Of a DNA stretch of 64,000 nucleotides, positions 61,167-64,000 are shown in pieces (position 1 is the stretch's first letter; every line of letters starts with the position of its first letter). The DNA comes from RPQJ01 sp963746325. GTDB taxonomy: Bacteria; Pseudomonadota; Gammaproteobacteria; Steroidobacterales; Steroidobacteraceae. The notes beneath the pieces are model-generated. The model was not told the origin of the DNA. It searched no databases and saw nothing but the letters and a program-made list of their open reading frames with translations. The stretch lies in the NCBI GenBank assembly GCA_963746325.1, contig CAVVBC010000035.1, positions 1 through 64,000 on the forward strand. Direction: 5' to 3'. A program made the translations under genes and the position numbers.

Positions 61167-62680
61167 TGCTGCCTGCCCTGGCGGTGCGCAACCGCCATCA
61201 GTGCGACGGCCAGCCACAGTACGGCCAGCACGGGCCAGTTGCCAAAGCGCACGTACGGCGTGATTCCAGTGCGTGGCTGCACCGCACCGGACAGCACCGC
61301 GGGCGCAAACTGCGGCAACGTCGCGAGCAATCGCCCTTCGTGGTCGATGAGGGCCGTCACGCCATCGTTCGTCGCGCGCAGCATCGCGCGACCGCTCTCC
61401 AGCGAGCGCATGCGGCTGATGTCGAGGTGCTGGTGCGGCGCCGTCGAGTCGCCGAACCACGCGTCGTTGGTCACGTTGACGAGCAGCGACGACTGCCGCA
61501 CGAGGGCAAGCTGCTCGGAACCGTAGGCGTCCTCGTAGCAGACCGTGGGCGCGAAGCTCTCGCCCGCGGCGCGCAGCGGCACGGGATTCGCGCGACCCGG
61601 CTCGAAATCGGAGTACGGCAGGTTCATGAGCCGCAGCCATTCGCGCACGGCCTGCGGCACTGGAAAGAACTCGCCGAAAGGCACGAGCCGGCGTTTGTCG
61701 TACCACTGCGCCGGCTGGCCGAGCGCCCACGCCGCGACGGAGTTGTAGTACGCGTCGCGCTCGGCATCGCGTCGCAGCAGGCCCATCAGCAGCGACGAGC
61801 CGTTCTCGTTCGCGAGCGCGCTCATCTGCGTGAGGAACGGGCGCACGTTTTCCTCGAGCGCGGGAATCGCCGACTCGGGCCAGACGATGAGGTCGGCGCC
61901 GAGGTGCGGGACCATGAGATCGGCATAGAGCTGCATGGTGCGTGCGCGATGATTGGGTTCCCACTTCATCGACTGCGGCACTGCGCCCTGCACCAGCGCG
62001 ACGCTCAGGGGCGCGCCCCGCTCGGCCGTCCACTGCATGCGGCCGAGCGCCGTCCCGGTGCCCCACACGGACAGACCGATCACGACGGCGACGATGCGAT
62101 CGCGCCGGTCTCCCAGCAGCAGCGCCACCAGCACCCCGGCGGAGACGGCAGCTGCGAGACTCACGCCGTACACGCCAAGCACGGGGGCGAACCCGCGCAG
62201 CGGCGTCTCGAGCTGCGTGTAGCCCAGGGCGAGCCACGGAAAGCCGCTCAGGAACCAGCCCCGCACCCATTCGGCGAGCACCCAGAGCGCGGGCAGCAGC
62301 AACAGCCAGCGCAGCGCGCCCGCGGCCGGCGCCCAGCGTGCGGCCGCGTAGCCTACGGCGGCGGTGTAGGTCGCCATGATCGCGACCAGTCCCAGCATCA
62401 GCAGCAGCGCGACCCAGAGGGGCGCCTGACCGACCAGGTGAATGCTGTTGTAGAGCCAGTACGTGCCCGCGAGGAAGGTGCCGCCCGTGAAGAGGAATCC
62501 GCGCCACGCCGCTTCGCGCGGAGTCGTGTCGTGCCACAGCACGAACAGTGCGGCCGGGCAGACGAACGCCAGCAGCACGAGATTGACCGGCGCGAAAGCC
62601 AGGGCCAGCAGCGCGCCGGCTGGCAGGGCCAACCAGCGTCCCCAGTCGAGGACGCGGTCCAGTCGGATCGACCCAGGCAC
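61163..62680 (-). CDS. lnt: Apolipoprotein N-acyltransferase
   Basis: A 505-residue inner-membrane enzyme that adds the third acyl chain to lipoproteins. It has about seven helices and a nitrilase-fold domain with catalytic residues: Glu in LIVWPESAIPAL, Lys in WYDKRRLVPFGEFFP, and Cys in PTVCYEDAYG. In the family order after corC. The window encodes several predicted lipoproteins that would be its substrates. Confidence 0.96.
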   Translation of the reverse strand: MPGSIRLDRVLDWGRWLALPAGALLALAFAPVNLVLLAFVCPAALFVLWHDTTPREAAWRGFLFTGGTFLAGTYWLYNSIHLVGQAPLWVALLLMLGLVAIMATYTAAVGYAAARWAPAAGALRWLLLLPALWVLAEWVRGWFLSGFPWLALGYTQLETPLRGFAPVLGVYGVSLAAAVSAGVLVALLLGDRRDRIVAVVIGLSVWGTGTALGRMQWTAERGAPLSVALVQGAVPQSMKWEPNHRARTMQLYADLMVPHLGADLIVWPESAIPALEENVRPFLTQMSALANENGSSLLMGLLRRDAERDAYYNSVAAWALGQPAQWYDKRRLVPFGEFFPVPQAVREWLRLMNLPYSDFEPGRANPVPLRAAGESFAPTVCYEDAYGSEQLALVRQSSLLVNVTNDAWFGDSTAPHQHLDISRMRSLESGRAMLRATNDGVTALIDHEGRLLATLPQFAPAVLSGAVQPRTGITPYVRFGNWPVLAVLWLAVALMAVAHRQGRQQ

Positions 62681-62683
62681 CGG

Positions 62684-63550
62684 CTAGCCGCCGTCCGCCG
62701 GGCGCACTTCGAGGTCGCGGGGAGTCGTGACGCGCAGTGTCTCGATGCGGCGCCGGTCAGCCCGGGTCACCTTGAGTTCGAGCCCGCCGATCTGTATCGC
62801 CTCGCCGCGCCGGGGCATGCGCCCCAGTTCATGCAGGATCAGGCCGCCGATGGTATCGAACTCCTCGTCCGAGAAGCGGGTGCTGAAGGCATGGTTGAAG
62901 TCGTCGATGCGCGTGATCGCAGGCACGGTCCAGGTGCGATCGGCTTCCTTGCGGATGCCCTCGCCCTCGTCGATGTCGTACTCGTCGCCGATGTCGCCGA
63001 CGATCTGCTCCAGCACGTCCTCGATCGTGAGCAGGCCGGCGACGCCGCCATACTCGTCGACCACGATCGCCATGTGATTGTGCGTCATGCGGAATTCCTT
63101 GAGCAGCACGTTCAGGCGCTTGCTCTCGGGAATGAACACGGCGGGGCGCAGGCATTCCTTGATGTCGAACTCGGCCGGCTCGTCCTCGACGAAAAACCGC
63201 AGCAGGTCCTTGGCGAGCAGGATGCCGGACACCTCGTCGCGGTCCTCGCCCACGACCGGGAAGCGCGAATGACCGGACTCGATGACGATGGGCAGGATCC
63301 TGGCCGCCGGATCGTCACGATTGATCACGACCATCTGCGAGCGCGGCACCATGATGTCGCGCACCTGGATCTCGGAAACCTCCAGCACCGACTCGAGCAT
63401 CTGCAGCACGTCGGCTTCGATGAGGCCGCGCTCGCGCGCTTCGCCCAGCACTGCCGCGAGCTGCTCGAGATCGCGCGGCTCGCCCGAGATCGAATGGGCC
63501 AGCCGCTTGAGCCAGCCGCCGGAGGAGCCTGATTGCCCGCTGCTACTCAT
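62684..63550 (-). CDS. corC: CorC/YbeX family CBS-domain transporter-associated protein
   Basis: A 288-residue cytosolic protein with two CBS domains (VRDIMVPRSQMVVINRDDPA, then HNHMAIVVDEYGGVAGLLTI) and a C-terminal CorC_HlyC transporter-associated domain (FDTIGGLILHELGRMPRRGE). Linked to magnesium/cobalt handling and to ribosome maturation through ybeY. Overlaps ybeY by four bases. Confidence 0.95.
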   Translation of the reverse strand: MSSSGQSGSSGGWLKRLAHSISGEPRDLEQLAAVLGEARERGLIEADVLQMLESVLEVSEIQVRDIMVPRSQMVVINRDDPAARILPIVIESGHSRFPVVGEDRDEVSGILLAKDLLRFFVEDEPAEFDIKECLRPAVFIPESKRLNVLLKEFRMTHNHMAIVVDEYGGVAGLLTIEDVLEQIVGDIGDEYDIDEGEGIRKEADRTWTVPAITRIDDFNHAFSTRFSDEEFDTIGGLILHELGRMPRRGEAIQIGGLELKVTRADRRRIETLRVTTPRDLEVRPADGG

Positions 63551-64000
63551 ACGGCCTTTGTGGAGACTGGAGCGTAGGGGTCATGAAACCCCAATCCCTG
63601 CAGGATTTCCACCTCGAGCGCTTCCATGGCCCGCGCGTCGCGGACCCGCTCGTGGTCGTAGCCGAGCAGATGCAGGGTGCCGTGCACCACCATGTGGGCC
63701 CAGTGCGCGCCCAGCGTCTTGCGCTGTTCGCGGGCCTCGCGCGCCACGACGGGGGCGCAGATCACCAGGTCGCCCAGCGCACCGGTGGCTACGCGCTCCG
63801 CGGCGGACGACGGGAATGAAAGTACGTTGGTCGGCTTGTCCTTGCCCCGGTACTCGCGATCCAGGCGGCGGCTCTCCGCGCTGCCGACGATACGGACGCA
63901 CAGCGCGGCGCCGGCCTCGACAGCCTCATGCAGGCGGCGCTTGCGCACGGGCAAGGCCTCCAGGCCGGCGGCGTGGGCCGCACGCGCCCAACGACGCAGT
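63547..64000 (-). CDS. ybeY: Endoribonuclease YbeY, 5' end cut by window edge
   Basis: Zinc endoribonuclease for 16S rRNA 3' maturation and ribosome quality control. The zinc motif HGTLHLLGYDHE (H-x3-H-x5-H) is near the C terminus, and KPTNVLSFPSSAAERV matches the conserved TDVLSFP region. The frame runs open to the window edge (RRWARAAHAAGLEALPVRKR), so the N terminus lies beyond 64000. Confidence 0.95.
   Translation of the reverse strand, partial: LRRWARAAHAAGLEALPVRKRRLHEAVEAGAALCVRIVGSAESRRLDREYRGKDKPTNVLSFPSSAAERVATGALGDLVICAPVVAREAREQRKTLGAHWAHMVVHGTLHLLGYDHERVRDARAMEALEVEILQGLGFHDPYAPVSTKAV

Overview
The window is high-G+C DNA (about two thirds G+C by eye) from a gammaproteobacterial chromosome. 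The evidence is the gene order ybeY-corC-lnt ... leuS-lptE ... holA-nadD-rsfS-rlmH ... maf-rng-yhdP-nit-tldD, together with pmbA, darP, djlA, coq7 and a Crp/Vfr-type regulator. Nothing identifies the genus. The lineage is probably near Xanthomonadales/Nevskiales/Steroidobacterales, and that placement is inference only.

Layout. (1) 1-6.6 kb: the end of an RND efflux permease, an unknown membrane protein, an Mrp/Mnh cation/proton antiporter operon (mnhE-F-G-B-C-D) and an overlapping basic amino acid permease. The first 4 kb is broken by about fifteen single-base frameshifts. (2) 6.6-16.3 kb: envelope genes, including two META-domain proteins, a ceramidase-like membrane protein, LapA-like, an MFS pump, a TPR/beta-barrel protein, an outer-membrane efflux lipoprotein and a DUF4105 protein. 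(3) 16.3-24.6 kb: a block of visibly lower G+C made of small single-domain genes (ABM, DUF2277, GFA, DUF1801-like, YCII, two VOC, DUF3052, TspO, DUF3224) and an S9 peptidase. It starts at a MITE-like repeat and ends in BrnT/BrnA toxin-antitoxin debris against the 3' end of tRNA-Gln(CUG). (4) 24.7-38.4 kb: core genes rpsI, rplM, coq7, crp, rpe, djlA, purC, a cobalamin-binding protein, YihY, pmbA, darP, purE, purK, and an ExeA-type AAA+ ATPase carrying an FHA domain. (5) 38.4-64 kb: a long minus-strand run of tightly packed core genes, many joined by 4-bp ATGA or GTGA overlaps. It is interrupted between holA and lptE by a plus-strand accessory insert (DUF2946-like, ZnuD-like TonB receptor, prolyl aminopeptidase, PotD/F-like binding protein).

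How the genes fit together. The minus-strand run serves translation and ribosome maturation (leuS, ybeY, rsfS, rlmH, rng), lipoprotein/LPS and envelope assembly (lnt, lptE, yhdP, corC), NAD synthesis (nadD), replication (holA) and the TldD half of the TldD/PmbA protease, whose PmbA half lies 4 kb away. purC, purE and purK cover two early steps of purine synthesis. The window also holds several intergenic palindromes, including three hairpins that share a 27-28 nt loop but have different, self-complementary arms.

Caveat. Frameshifts also occur in rpe, purK, a nitrilase-like gene, an MBL-fold gene, a TonB receptor and others. Several are at G or C runs, so many are probably sequence errors, not true pseudogenes. 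Coordinates for those genes span the whole reconstructed gene.
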